This document shows, piece by piece, positions 44,471-56,928 of a stretch of DNA of 64,000 nucleotides; the first letter of the stretch is position 1, and each line of letters starts with the position of its first letter. The notes under the pieces are model-generated. The model did not search any database. It had not been told where the DNA came from and was given only the letters and a program-made list of their open reading frames with translations. Made by a program: the position numbers and the translations under genes. The stretch is from Rostrohypoxylon terebratum (taxonomy: Eukaryota > Ascomycota > Sordariomycetes > Xylariales > Hypoxylaceae), in NCBI GenBank assembly GCA_022497145.1, contig MU385875.1:124001-188000 (forward strand). Direction: 5' to 3'.

Positions 44471-45818
44471 TCAATCGTCGTAGTGGTCCTTGGCACCGAT
44501 GACGCCCTCGCTTTGCTTCCGGCGCCTGCGGCCGACGACTTCCTTTAGCCATTCGCTTAGGGTGAAACCCCAGTGACAAGCAACGAGCACGCCGCTTAAG
44601 ATGTTGACGACCTTGATGCCGAAGGTGAGCAGGCTGTCGCGGCGCTCTTCGACGTGCAATAGGATGGGCTCGATGTCGTATTTGAAGAAGAGACCGGGGA
44701 CGAGACGCTCGTTGACCTCTTTGCTCTGTTCCGTCACGGCGTACTGGTTCGTGAAGATGGTACGTTCTGCCGGCGCGGAGCCCGAGCCCCGTTGTACGCT
44801 GTATACTGTCGGAACCACCGACATGAAGTATTGGAACTTGTAGAAGTGCGCTGTCGCCAAATTGATCGTGCGATCGAGGGGGTTGACTAGGGACGGGTAG
44901 TAGGGACCGAACGAGAGCTCCGAGATGACGTGGGAGAAGTTGAAAGCTGAGCGAGGGGAGACGGGTTAGTATTGCTTGCTCTTCTCAATTTTCTTGACCT
45001 CGGCACATAACGAGAGAAGGAACAAACTCACCATTATGATCCAAATGCTGACCCGCCTCAGCATACCCGTGACCCCTCGCGGTAATATGAAAATCGCCCT
45101 GAACCCTATTCAGATCCAAACTGCCATAAATACGACAACTATCCGCCTCGGCGCCCCAAAGCCTCGGCGTCTTCCCCCAGCGCGCCTTCTTCCGTCCCAT
45201 CGCAACGATATCATGCACATGTTCCTCACCAAACCCCTCGTCATGCCACCCAGCGCCCGTAATAGCACGTCCGTGGCTATCTTTACCGAGCTTGTGCACG
45301 CCCTTCGCATCGACCCACTGACTCCACGCCGTGGCGTCCTCCTGCAGACGCGAGGCGGCGAGGATGCGGTCTCCGGCCGCGTCCTGCACGTTGACGTGCA
45401 GGTCCTTGCACTTCATCTTGACCACGATGTCCAGGTTGATCTGCATGCTATGTCCGACGCCCTTCTCGACGGCGAACGTGTGCGACTCCTCCCCCTGCCA
45501 CCACCGCCCCAGCTCCGACCACAACAGCACCAGCGACACCAGCGACATCGCCACCGTCCACTTCCCTCCTCCCGATGTTCGCGTCACGTATTGCGGCTTC
45601 GATTTCGCTGTCCAGGGCCAACGACGGCGCAGGTTAGCTTCGTGGACTTATGCGATTAAATTCGATCCGATCTAACCCCCTAGAAGGGGGGTAACGGTAG
45701 GGAGAGGTTGCTAGGGAAAGAGGGCGCACTTACGGAAAGCGTCAAAGGCACGCACGAAGCTCCCCGGTTCCGGCTCGTCATCGTAGTGGCTCTTCTCATT
45801 GTACTCGTAGCCGTTCAT
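44471..45818 (-). CDS. ERV41: COPII vesicle protein Erv41 (ERGIC2-like)
   Basis: Three exons on the minus strand: 45818-45734, 45607-45032 and 44946-44471, giving 378 residues. The start MNGYEYNEKSHYDDE sits before a first membrane helix at about 41-61 (VAMSLVSLVLLWSELGRWW), followed by a long lumenal domain. That domain contains VGHSMQINLDIVVKMKCKDL, then VNVQDAAGDR, and after an intron NFSHVISELSFGPYYPSLV. A later block is FQYFMSVVPTVY, and the C-terminal membrane helix is near 330-350 (LTFGIKVVNILSGVLVACHW). The tail ends KDHYDD. The pattern matches Erv41/ERGIC2, which forms a complex with Erv46 and cycles between ER and Golgi as a retrograde receptor. The yeast protein is 352 residues. 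Junctions keep frame (C|CG and G|CT codons). A Cys in KMKCKDL is one of the conserved ones. Confidence 0.92.
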
Positions 45819-46975
45819 CGTGACGGCGATCCTCCCAAGCAAGGATCCAGTATTATCGAGTATGCTATCGAGTATGCTGAAAAGGGAGAGTCTCGTGTGC
45901 GATTCCGATCGCGCTGCAGGCTCGCCGAGACGTCTAGCGAGGCAGGAACTAGAACGGCATCTGTTTCGATCTGAGGAGTTTAAAAGTGTAAAATGTCGAA
46001 TTGGGTTAGGGGAGGGTAGTGATGGTTGGCATTGACCATGGAGGAGGTTTAAAAAAAAAGGTGGATGATGTTAAAGTCGTAACTTGAATCGCACCGTGGA
46101 CTTTTACTTTTACCTTTTTACCAGCTATCGATATTAGAGGACAACTTGCACCAAAAGGAATTCAGGTACTAGTGTACATCCACCAAATCCACCAAATCCA
46201 CCACACATTTACTAGGCAACTCTTACCTGCAACTTACCTGCAACTAATCACTAGCTAGGCGGATCCCGGCTCAATGTGGAGACGGGAGACCCTTTGAGTC
46301 TCCTGGCGGCTGAATTTGGAGAACATCTGGGTACCTAGGTCCTACGTCGTAACAGCCTACTAGGTAGTTGGCTCGTGGGCACGTAACTTATCTTACCCGA
46401 CAGGTGGGGCTAATCGACTTGATCGACTCACGTCGTCGTCAGCACATCTTCATACTTACATACTATGGATATTATAATGCAATTATACCTAGGACCTAGG
46501 TGGACATCTGATACTTAAACCAACCAGTCAGCATCGATTTAGTCCAATGTATAATAGGATAGTAGGATTGAAGATTTCATATTAAAGACATGTCGTAATA
46601 ATAGTAATAAATAGTACCTAGTGCAAGTACACAGCAATTCACGTAAACATCAGTTTTATGAACACAAGTGAATTGAGCTACAAAGTTTCCTAACCCTATA
46701 GCTCCTGCGCATGCCGACAATCTGTTCCTATTGCCTAACTAATGAGTGGAATGAGATGGGGGAATGATAGCGGCATCAGAAAAGGTGATCCCGACCACTA
46801 ATCGAAAACAAGCAAATCATCGGTAACGACGTACTCCTGGGCAAGACGGGTAGAAGAAACAGATAGCACACTGAAATAACGCCCCTTTCCATATCACTAA
46901 ATCCATCCTCGAATTTGCCACACTATTGTTGTGGTCTGTGATGAGCGGGCATATTACGAGGTACCTCCCTGTTGC
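45819..46975. other. Intergenic region, same-strand genes
   Basis: Holds the upstream region of ERV41 and the 3' side of the NBR1-type gene. A CCACCAAAT tandem repeat sits near 46180-46205 and the CCTAGG words near 46487-46500. No gene was seen. Confidence 0.5.
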
Positions 46976-49921
46976 CTACTTCTTAGATGTCGACTTGTGC
47001 TGTTCTGACAGGTATTCTTCATCCGACGCATCGAGGATATCGTACTCCTCGTCGGTCATGAAACCCTCGTCAGACTCCGCCCACTCCTCATCTTCACCAC
47101 AGTCCTCAAACTCGTCTTCCTCCTGCTCCTCTTGCACAGACTGCGCAACTGTGTTCGTCTCTGTCTCCGTCTCTGCTTCTACCTCTGGTCGGATATTCTC
47201 ATGCATACTAGCAGATGGTGATTCGTGTTCCAGCTTGGGAATGATCATCTGGCTCTCGGCCACATCGGGGGTGGATGAAGAACTGACAGCTTCTTGCTTA
47301 GGCGAAAGTTGAGGCTCCACAACCTTAGGGGCTGTTTGAACGGTTACGTCACACCATAATTTGTGACCGAACTTCACGCCATCAGGGGTAGTCAATCGCC
47401 AGTAAGAAATCACCTTACCCTCTCGGTCGGGAGTGCGCATCAAGACAGTGAACGGGAATTCTTGCCCAGGCTTGAGTGCGTTATAGCAAATAGTTGACTC
47501 CGAAGCCGAAACCAGCTCGCGAATACCTGCCGGGTGGGTGGGGTCAACAGCCCCCATGTAGTCACCGCCAACGAACTTCACCGAGCAGCCAGCTGGCCAA
47601 GCCTCTGTGCCCTCGTTCCGGAGAACCCACACCTGCTCGAATGTGTGGTTAGGAGGCAAAATGGTGCCATCAGCAACTCTGTCGTGCTGGAATACAGCGA
47701 CAAGGTCAGGTGTCATGGATTGCTTCTCAACTAAAGTCGCTACCTCAGGATCTATCACTTCCTTCTTCACTTCCACTTCTTCTTCCAGCTTAGGTACCTG
47801 CTGCTCTGTCGGTTGAACATCGACAACAGTCTGGACAGGCGTGGCAGCGATGTTCTCGTGGGCCGGGGCATCCGTTGCCGTAGACTTAGTAACACGGTCG
47901 CCCATTGTGGGCATGCGCTGCCCATCCTCATGCTCGCCAGTGGTAGTGACGCTGACGTGTCGCACAGGCGTCTTGAACTTAATCAGAGGATGCGTCTTGT
48001 TGTGGGTGTTGGAGGGACTAGCCTCGCAGCTAGAGCAGAAATCTGTGTCATGACAGACAGCGCACTTATATCGAACGCCAACAATGTACTTGGACGAACC
48101 ACCACGGGTAGTTGCACACAATGGACCATCGCAGCAGATGCCATAGTGAGTAGCGCGAGAAGAGGCTTGCATGGCTCGGTCAGCCAGCGGCTCATAAATG
48201 GCCACGAAACGATGATTCGGGTGGATGAAGTCGGCATTTTGGACACACTCCGAGCAGTAGTCCCAATCAGGGCAATCGAGGCACTTGTGTCGAATGCCAC
48301 GTACATACTTGTCACATCCGTCACAGATAGCATTGTGAGTGGCGTTGCGGCCGGGTGCTAGACGCGAAGATACGCTGTGCTCGAAGATCGTACCCTTCAC
48401 AGCAGGCACGAAACCATGTGCAGGGTGATGACCATGCTTATTTTTCGAAAAGCAATTCTTGCAGAGGTCGTAATCCTCGCACGTTGTGCAGTGCAGGAAA
48501 TCCTTGCCAGGAAGATCTTGAACACAGCAGTTGCAGGTCCTGTCATTGTACGAGAGATTCCAGCCTGGAATTAGGTTTGCACTCTCGGCAGGCCTAATTG
48601 GCAGGTCAAGTAACGAGCCGGTACCGGCAGTCTTCGTGGGCGGGGACCGAGCAATCTTAGGGGCAACATGGGTACTGCTGTAATTGATTTGACCATCCTT
48701 AATTGTTCGCTTAATAAGCCAATGTCCATCGCCGTAACACGTAATGCCCTGGTTGACACAATCTTGGCAGAGATCAAAGTCCCCGTCGTCGCAAGTAGAG
48801 CAATGGAAATGCGCATCAGGGACAGCTCGGTCACAGCTGTTGCAGCATACGGTGAACGGACGCTTAGGGCAACCAGAAGCAGCCATGGCTTCCATCCTAG
48901 CCTCTTCCAATTTTGCTTCTTCTGCCTGGGCCTCCCTTGCCTTGATGCTACGGGAATACATGCTCTCTGGGAGTCCTGGGCACTTGCGTGGCTCCTTCGA
49001 AGCAGCTAGTCTCTGCTTGAGGGAGTCAAGGAGACGAGCGGTGTCAGTCAATTGTGGCGTAGACTGTGAGGCAAAAGGACATCGGCTAGTATCACTCATA
49101 CGGGCTTGCATTGCCTCGTTAGACTCAAATGTTGACAGAGGCTCGCCGGCGTCGGAGAATGTGTGCTTCAATAAGTCAACAATTTCCTTCCCTTGATCGT
49201 CTCGTCGAACACGAATGCTAGGCATTCCATGTGTGCGCCATAACTTGATGAAGTTGGGCAGATCCGAGTGAATCTCTGACACGGAAAGTGAATTAAGAAT
49301 TTCCGTAGCGGCGTCGATGGAGACCATAGCAGAAGCCGGGACTTCAGGTGTTAGATCTAGTGAAGGTTCTTGGGCGACAGGCCCAGAAACCTCCTTAGAC
49401 TCAGTCTCAGGCGCGTCTTCGACAGTGGCAGGTTTTGGCGCCTTGACCTCTTCGAGCTCGACCTTTTCGGGCTCGGGCGCAGGCTCAGCCTCCTGCTCGA
49501 CCTCGGGCTCGGGCTCAGCCTCGGGCTCAGGTACAGGCTCAGGCTTCAGAGTAGTTACTCGAAGCTTGAGCTTTTGTTTAGCTTTAGCGGCTCGGTAAAG
49601 TTGCTTGTATGCCGGGATGTTGGTAGGATGTAGAAGAACAAATGAACCGGCCGAGTCCGAGTATCGCTCAAATGCGGCAGTAATTCCATCGGGAATCTGC
49701 AAGGCACTTCGAAGCTTCAAGGTATTAGTAAATGATTAGATTGAATAAGGAACGAAAATAATTGATAAATGTAATGACGGGAGATGGTAGTAACTGACCT
49801 TGTCCTCTAGTGAAGATACCACGAGCTCACGAAGAGGTAGCTTAAGTCGACGAGTTACACCATCGAAGCTAATCTTGAGCGTTATCAGAGTTTCGGGGGT
49901 CGCAGCCGATGACGAAGCCAT
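46976..49921 (-). CDS. NBR1-type selective autophagy receptor (four ZZ fingers plus FW domain)
   Basis: Two exons, 49921-49799 and 49714-46976, give 953 residues. A PB1 domain at about 10-95 contains the basic LKISFDGVTRRLKLPL, and the RYSDSAGSFVLLHP motif follows. Then comes a Pro/Glu-repeat linker (about 100-150). Four ZZ zinc fingers start at about 322, 427, 500 and 560. The FW (NBR1 Ig-like) domain is at about 710-825 (ILPPNHTFEQVWVLRNEG, then AWPAGC). The C-terminus is strongly acidic and includes the LIR candidate EEYDIL at about 934, which would bind Atg8. NBR1-type receptors carry cargo such as ubiquitinated proteins, peroxisomes or vacuolar hydrolases to the autophagosome or vacuole. 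Four ZZ domains are more than in animal NBR1 (one) but are known in fungal relatives. The single intron follows Lys41. Confidence 0.93.
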
Positions 49922-50455
49922 CGTGATCGGAAGACTGTGGGGAAACAAGACTTGTTAGTTAATTATGTTGGAGTTCCGCCAATTTATCGATGGAAACAGG
50001 AAAGATGGAAATGGAAGCGACGGGTGTCCGTCAATGATTGACGGGGCAATATACGTTTGGCGGGAAGTTTATGGTTGGAGACGGTGCAAATAGTGGCACC
50101 TATTGATGATAGATGGGTAGGGGGTAGGTAGGAAGTGAGGTAGGTAGGGAACGATACATAGAAGAACGGGAAAGGAGCAGGGTATTGCATACATATTGTA
50201 CCAGAGACAAGCAGATTACTAAGTGTCAGGTGGACAATGTCGCTTATCAGAAATGGTGGTGTTTGTGGTACGGTATGTACTTCCTAGGTAAATTTAGGCG
50301 GTCAGCTTCGACAGCCGTATCGTGGCCTCAATCAACAATCGAGGTCCCAAAACAAAGGCACAGCCCGACGAAGAATGTAGGTAGGTATAGACGAGATATG
50401 GCTGGAAAATGTCGGTAAACCGAACCGAGACGGCTTCAAGGTGATGAAAAAAGGA

Positions 50456-50488
50456 GATGGGAAGATGGGAAGATGGGAAGATGGATGG
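50456..50488. repeat. GGGAAGAT tandem repeat
   Basis: Three to four copies of the 8-mer GGGAAGAT in the NBR1-side leader/promoter region. Confidence 0.8.
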
Positions 50489-50725
50489 AAGACGATAACA
50501 AGAATCAAAAATCGAGAAAACGATTAAAAGTGGTAAAGGGAATGACGGAATTATTTAGTTTTTTGAGGAGAATAAAAGACCTTAGAACCTTAAGAGAAGA
50601 AGGTGGTCCGAGGTAGACACCGCCGATCCGGTCAGTGCCAGGTGCTCAGGAGTCAGGAGGGGAAGGTGTTTCGATAATGCCTGTGTCTGTGCTCTTCCAG
50701 CTACTGCTGCGCACTTTGTTGTGTA

Positions 50726-50754
50726 GTAGGTAGAGGTAGAGGTAGAGGTAGAGG
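50726..50754. repeat. GGTAGA hexamer repeat
   Basis: Four tandem copies of GGTAGA followed by GGTAAG, with flanking GTAGGTAG words. Confidence 0.8.
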
Positions 50755-51560
50755 TAAGCCCGTAGGTAGGTATTGCCGTGGGTGGCGTTCAGGCGAAAGA
50801 GAGATGTTACCAGATGCAGGGTTAACTTACCTAGTACTTGGTGTGCACGATGTGTATACAATGTGTAAGATGTGTACCGTTGACGGTGTTTGGCGGATGC
50901 AGGAATTAGAGTTCGATCACTCCGTCAACCCGTCACTAAGTTGTAGTACTAGTCTGAGATATGGGCGACGAAGTAAAAAGACCAGACCGTGATGAAGATC
51001 GCAGGATGCGGATGCAACTTCACTTCGGTGTGGTTAATTGTTGATGAAATTCAGTTGGGAAGTTGGTTTTGATCAGGAGTCAAGAGGCGAAGGAGGGATT
51101 GATGAGACTGAGACTACTAGACTACTACTACTACTACTCTCCAAGCGACAAGCGGCAATTGGCACCTGCCCAGGTGCTGCAGGCAGATAAGTTCCTCGCA
51201 ATCAAGGTAGGTACTATCTGGTACAAATGTAACAGGGATTTTCTAGGTACATTCACTTAAGTTGTGGATACTGCATGTGAGCATGTACTGTGTGCATATA
51301 CTTGTTAAGGTAAATAAACGCACACCATTGGCGTATGAGGATGGCGAGTTTAAATGGTGGGATACTTACATCTGCACATCGGTGGGTACCAACTATGTAC
51401 CGTGTAGTCCTGCTAGTCAAAGGCGGTTAGTGGTTAGTGGGGCAGTGGAGGCAACAAATAAGGCGGGTTAACGAGCAACAAACCCAGCTTCGATGACGGG
51501 ATTGCTTGAAAGAAAGCGGGGAGAGGACGAGTGAGGCTGTTTCCTAATATGCAATGTGTA

Positions 51561-51949
51561 CAGAGGACACCATCAAAAGTTTTTTCCATAGGACGCTCGT
51601 GCCAAGATTTGGCACTCACGCTGCCAGCTGTAGGAGCACTCATCTGCAGCAGCTGCTCAGCTGGCATAAGAATGGAAATAGATACTGTTTTCAAATAACT
51701 GTCTTTCTCTTAAATACCATTTTTTATAATTAATGATTTATACCAAAATATATGAAATTGATTAGAAATACCTCTAAGAAAGCCTCGATAAAGATAGGCC
51801 TACAGATTGTTGTAAAAGTTGATCTTAAAGTAGGGTTTCGATTAAGTTGAAAGGATGACTTTATTTGGCAGCCGACGAGATTCTCTGGCAGCTGCTGCCA
51901 AGACTTGGCACGAGCGTCCTATGGAAAAAACTTTTGGTGGCGACCTCTG
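51561..51949. mobile_element. MITE-like element with 54-bp inverted repeats flanked by TA
   Basis: The arms 51561-51614 and 51896-51949 are inverted copies over 54 bp with five mismatches. The left arm begins CAGAGG and the right arm ends CCTCTG. TA occurs directly outside both ends (51559-51560 and 51950-51951), which fits a TA target duplication. Each arm contains the near-palindrome TGCCAAG...TTGGCA. The 281-bp centre is AT-rich with no coding capacity, so this would be non-autonomous. TA flanks and a CAG-type end resemble Tc1/mariner or pogo/Fot1-type elements, but no transposase is seen in this window. Confidence 0.8.
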
Positions 51950-53026
51950 TACTTTGCATACATGATGGATACTATACTAGTACGTACTATGTATGTACGG
52001 ATAGGTGTTGATTCCATTGAGGGTCTGTATATCCAACTATACTATTAATTATTACATGTGTTACTTGACAATAACCCAGGTAAGCCCTTTACAAAACACA
52101 TTGGATATCACCGATTCTCCCAGTTTTAGACAGCACTGGTACCTAATACCTACTGTATCCTCAGCCGGCTTGGCAAGACTACCTAGTATAAAGTACTACC
52201 TAGAGGTAGGTACCTACTTAAGTCTTAGGTATGTGTTGGAAACAGCATTCCTCTACACACCTAATAGTAGGCTAGGTAGGTGCACCCATGGACTGTTGAA
52301 TGGATTTTCAAATTCGGTAACTTTGAAAGGTTTAACCTAGTACCTAATGCAGGACCTTACCTAGTAAGTAGATACAGAGGCAAGGTGTAGTTTTGACACT
52401 TGCAAGGGGGATGATAGTAGGTACATATGATGCTAGCTACTTCCAAGTTTGCTTTACGAGGCTCACATTTGTAGTATACCTATTCAATTACCCTTGAAAT
52501 CCTAAATATCGAATGATGGTGATGACGTAGCGAGGACCTCGGCCTATCCCTTTGCATGCGGCGTATCCGGCCTTCCTTGTATGCGATCCCCTTTCAACAT
52601 CCATGGATACGATATATCACATACATATGTATCTGACCGAGGTATCCATGAACGTTAATCGGAATAGGTAACTACCTTAATTAGACACCTTCTCTCCGAA
52701 TACACGGAGCTAAGTTAAGATGCGGCTTCATCCACTTCAACTCTCCGAATCACTTATTGCGCGTTTTACCACTACCTAGTAGGTATTCACTAATGAAATA
52801 TATACGACGGGGTTAACATCTCACGGAACGGAGGAAAGGCGTCAATTACGCCAGGTAATAATACTTTCTTTTGCTTGTCGCCAACCATGGCCACCGCTAC
52901 CGCCTAGTTTTCATTAGACACGTCCGAACTATTCATGTCTTGCATCATGCCTAGACAACCATGACGCGGCTTGTTGTCTAGGAGAACGCCTCCCTAGTAC
53001 TACGACTATGACTATGACTATTCGTA

Positions 53027-53050
53027 CCTAGGTCCTAGGTCCTAGGTCCC
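53027..53050. repeat. CCTAGGT heptamer repeat
   Basis: Three adjacent CCTAGGT units, then a partial CCCAGGT. CCTAGG is the same core seen at 33349 and 55876. Confidence 0.8.
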
Positions 53051-55875
53051 AGGTATTCTACGACCGCTAGGCAACAGCCGCACAGTTCATAATGTCTATT
53101 ATTGAATAATTACGCCAGGATTTTTGTGAGCACCATTATCCGTTGCTATATTACACCACCAACTATCATCGATCAAGTTGTGGCTGACTAAAATAAAAGT
53201 TGCCTCACCTATCAGCAATGATGCAATCAAACTGTTATTCAGACCTTAGGACCTAGGTATTTGACTACGCAAATATCAGATCACGGCATGCAGTCATTGA
53301 TCGGTGGCAGCAAGCTCCGAGCGATTTTTGGGTGCAAGTCAAATCTAAATTGGTTACCCCCTTGTTCCGCCGCAACTCCGTTGCTTATCCGCAAACATCA
53401 CTGAGGTAGAAATTAAGAGCATGGAATATGGCCTCACTAATCATCTCACGACATGCTTGCGATTGAGCTCGAAAGTTATCCTCGAATCCTCGAATATACG
53501 AACTAGCTCTTCGGCTTTCCATGTCCGAGGCCTTCATAGGCTCCGATCCGAATCGGCCCGGAACTTGTCCATCTTCGTCACCCCGGTGTGTCCCCGATTT
53601 ATCAAGCGTTCAATGTTGCATTGCAGACATGCAGCTTCAAGTGAAACATATTTGATAGACATCCTCAGATTTGTCCAAGTCGCAAATTTTGTTTCTGGAG
53701 TAGCACTCCAAACGATCACATGTTTTACTTGAGTCTTGGGATAACCCATGAGTCTAGGCAATCCTCGGAGGCATCAGTTCATGGATCAATGTTTGTCGTG
53801 AAGGAAATAAATAATGATCGCAAGATCGGGCGGGTTCTTATTTAGATGTTAGATTCTTGCGCATATAATACCCGAATCTTCCGACGAGTTAGTTTTTTAT
53901 CTGTCATTTCAACCACGCCGGTTACTTTTGTAAGTCATATTTACGTACCGCCTCAAAGCAGTGGCCGTCAACAGCTCTTTCTCGTCTACACACAATCACA
54001 ATCTCGTTTCATGATTTTACCAAACAAATGACTCCAGCTCCTTATGTTACCCAATCCAACAGCGTATTTATCAAGGTGTCCCTAATATTAAACTGTTCAC
54101 TTCACTGATGCTCTCCGACCATCATCCTTCAAAAAGAGTCACATAAGTCTTGTAATGAATACATAAGGGAATATATATAATACGAAGCTCCTGTAACATA
54201 AGGACCTGGTAAGAAATCTCGTTGTCGTCTAATAGAAACACAGCTTACTAAGTACTTGTACTGCAATTCAACACGATGTTTACTTCAAGGTACCTACCTA
54301 ACAAACCCTAGTTAATCAAAAGACAGGACCAATAGCAAACGTACAGCTATACCCACTGCCAGTTCATGGTTCTGGTTCTATTGACCGTCTTTCGTTGGCG
54401 TGGCCGCCGCCTCTGACCAAGCTATGTCCAACCAGCAGCAGCCACAACTGAAGCTCCTATGATTCACATATGTAAGCCAACAATAGTTTGGATGATTTCC
54501 TAGGGTTATGGCAATGATTTTGTTTACCATTACAGATAATGACAATGATCACAGCGGTAAATATCGTGAATTGTTGCCCACAGCTTCAGCTTGTCTAATA
54601 TATGATATATATTACTTAATTAGACCAAGTCAAAGGTGGATGAAATATATTGGAAGCAAGACTGGCATAGGAGAGCACGTCATCCCGCCAGTATCTCGAT
54701 AGGGTCAAGACACTATCAACGCGCTGCGTAGAATAGGAGGTGCCATAAATAGCACGAGTCCATGTGTTGCCGCCATACATGACCATCTATGCCTTAGGTA
54801 AATCGCACACCTATCGGCTTTAAAGAAGTGGGCAGAGGAATCGCGCTTGCGCTAAACTTGAAGTGAGCGCTATTATAGGCCACATCATAGGTGCCTCCAA
54901 GACCGGCATTGGATCTTGTGTGCGGCAAAAATGGCAAGATCAACGCCGACGGACCAAGGATTTGCTCAAGGCTCCGTAACGTTGGACACGCCTTACGAAC
55001 AGCTTATTGGCTACTGCTTTGGTTGACAGATATCGACGAGCATAGGAGGTAAACAAACGCGGCGAATTGGTGCTTCATCGATACCTACCTCTACGTATGA
55101 ACGTCAAAAACTGCGATCAATGTTATACGTAAACCTGAACACTTTGCGCCACCGAGGCAGCCTGGGAAAGTTGACACTTGATGCTACCTAGTAGCGTCTG
55201 GTGAGGTATGACGAAAGACTGGCGATACCGGAGGGTCGCCATAAGAGCAGCGGCAGGTAAGTACCATGTACCTTTGCGTAGCCCGCTCTGCCCGCCTTGG
55301 AGGCCATGGACATATCTGGCTTATTAGTAATACTGATATTCTCTGTAGAAGGACTAGCAAGCCGATAACATTGCGACACCTTGGCAGCACAAAATCTCGA
55401 TGTTTTTATACTAGACGAGACAGGACCAAGTGGCTTTCAAGTACTAGTGATGGGAGGATGGCGGAGTTTTGAAGAATCCACAGTCTACCGTAGACAGGGA
55501 TCATACAGGCAATGATTCATGCTGTCGATACGTGTAAAGACTGGTTGGTCGAGAGTGGTGAGTGCTAGGTAGAGATTGGATTGTGCTGTACATTACAGTT
55601 GTACTCGGATGATTTGGACGTGATTCTGCATTGCAGAGTGGCTCGGCGAGTGATAGCGCACGTATGGACGGCCGGGATAGGTACATAGGCAGGTAGAGAG
55701 GTATCTGTGGTGGTATTTGTGGTATCTATACGCATACCTAAGAGAGGAGCCCGTTATGCCGGCCAAAGATGTTTGTTTACGAAATGGAGACCTTTTTTTG
55801 CGAAAAACAAATTCTTTGCCGGCGTGCTAACGGTGCCACAGATACGGTGCTGAAGATACACAAGCCTTTCGGTAC

Positions 55876-55912
55876 ATACCTAGGACCTAGGACCTAGGTA
55901 GGTCCTAAGTAG
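55876..55912. repeat. CCTAGGA/CCTAGGT heptamer repeat
   Basis: Three CCTAGGA/T units in a row, followed by an inverted AGGTCCT segment. Confidence 0.8.
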
Positions 55913-56908
55913 GTACCCAAACCGATGTATGCATCCATTGCTATGTAAGTGCGGTGTATAGTAGCTGCAGAGGTCCATCTTTGAATTGTATGGAGATCGA
56001 TGGTCGGACTTAACGAGGGGATATACAGCATACTATGTAGAGAAATATACGAAAAGTACATTACTATAATATATGTAAATACGCGGTGGCGGTATACATA
56101 AATAAATGGATATGTGTTCATTATCGATGAATTATCAAATATGAAGAACGTTTATGACAACAGAAACTTGGAGGGAAGAATTAAGTAGCAACTGGAAGCA
56201 TTGTGACTATTATTCAATAAGATCTACGACATTGGCTCCTGCTCTGATCGAGAAAAACAATTGGAATTGGAAAGCACTATTAGATTGCCGTTGATAAGAG
56301 GTACAGCTTTGTACTTGTACGTTTCGGAGGTCAAGTCTAGCAAAAAACGTCGAGCATCTGGGCAAGTCTGGCAAGTCTAGCCCATAACAACATTGGATCA
56401 TTGGATCGCAGCTACGCTCATTGGTCTATTAGTTGTCCCGCTCGTAGAATGACAGGGAAGCCCGCACGGACCATTATGACCAACAATATCCAGCACTCAA
56501 TTGGAATTAGGTCACCATAACAGCGGCGTCAGAAGGTTTTAATGCCTGGAGGCGCCTTCTCGAAAGAAAAAAAAAAACCGATCTGGACTGGGCTTCTCAG
56601 ACTTGTCTCCGCACTGCGGTTTTTGGCTGCAACGCTACTTGCTGCTTGTCCTACCTTCTACCTTCCCACCCATGCCATATTACGCATATTACGACCTGGG
56701 AAAGAGTCTGGCAACAACAACCTCTTAACTAATAGTACTGGAGCTCGTCACTGAAAGTGCCAGCCTCCAGGTGCTAACCTCCAGGGCTGGAAGTTGCTAA
56801 GTTGCACAATTACTAATTTGCTCCCAAGGCTCCAAGGGCTCCAGCCCGAGTTTACCTAGTACCGTACTGCACGTACTGCACGTACTGCACTACACGGTAC
56901 TGGACTGT

Positions 56909-56928
56909 ATTGTATTGTACAATACAAT
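56909..56928. repeat. 20-bp perfect palindrome
   Basis: ATTGTATTGT followed by its reverse complement ACAATACAAT, centred at 56918/56919. It sits 40-60 bp after three GTACTGCAC tandem units and about 800 bp upstream of the Btz gene start. Confidence 0.85.
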
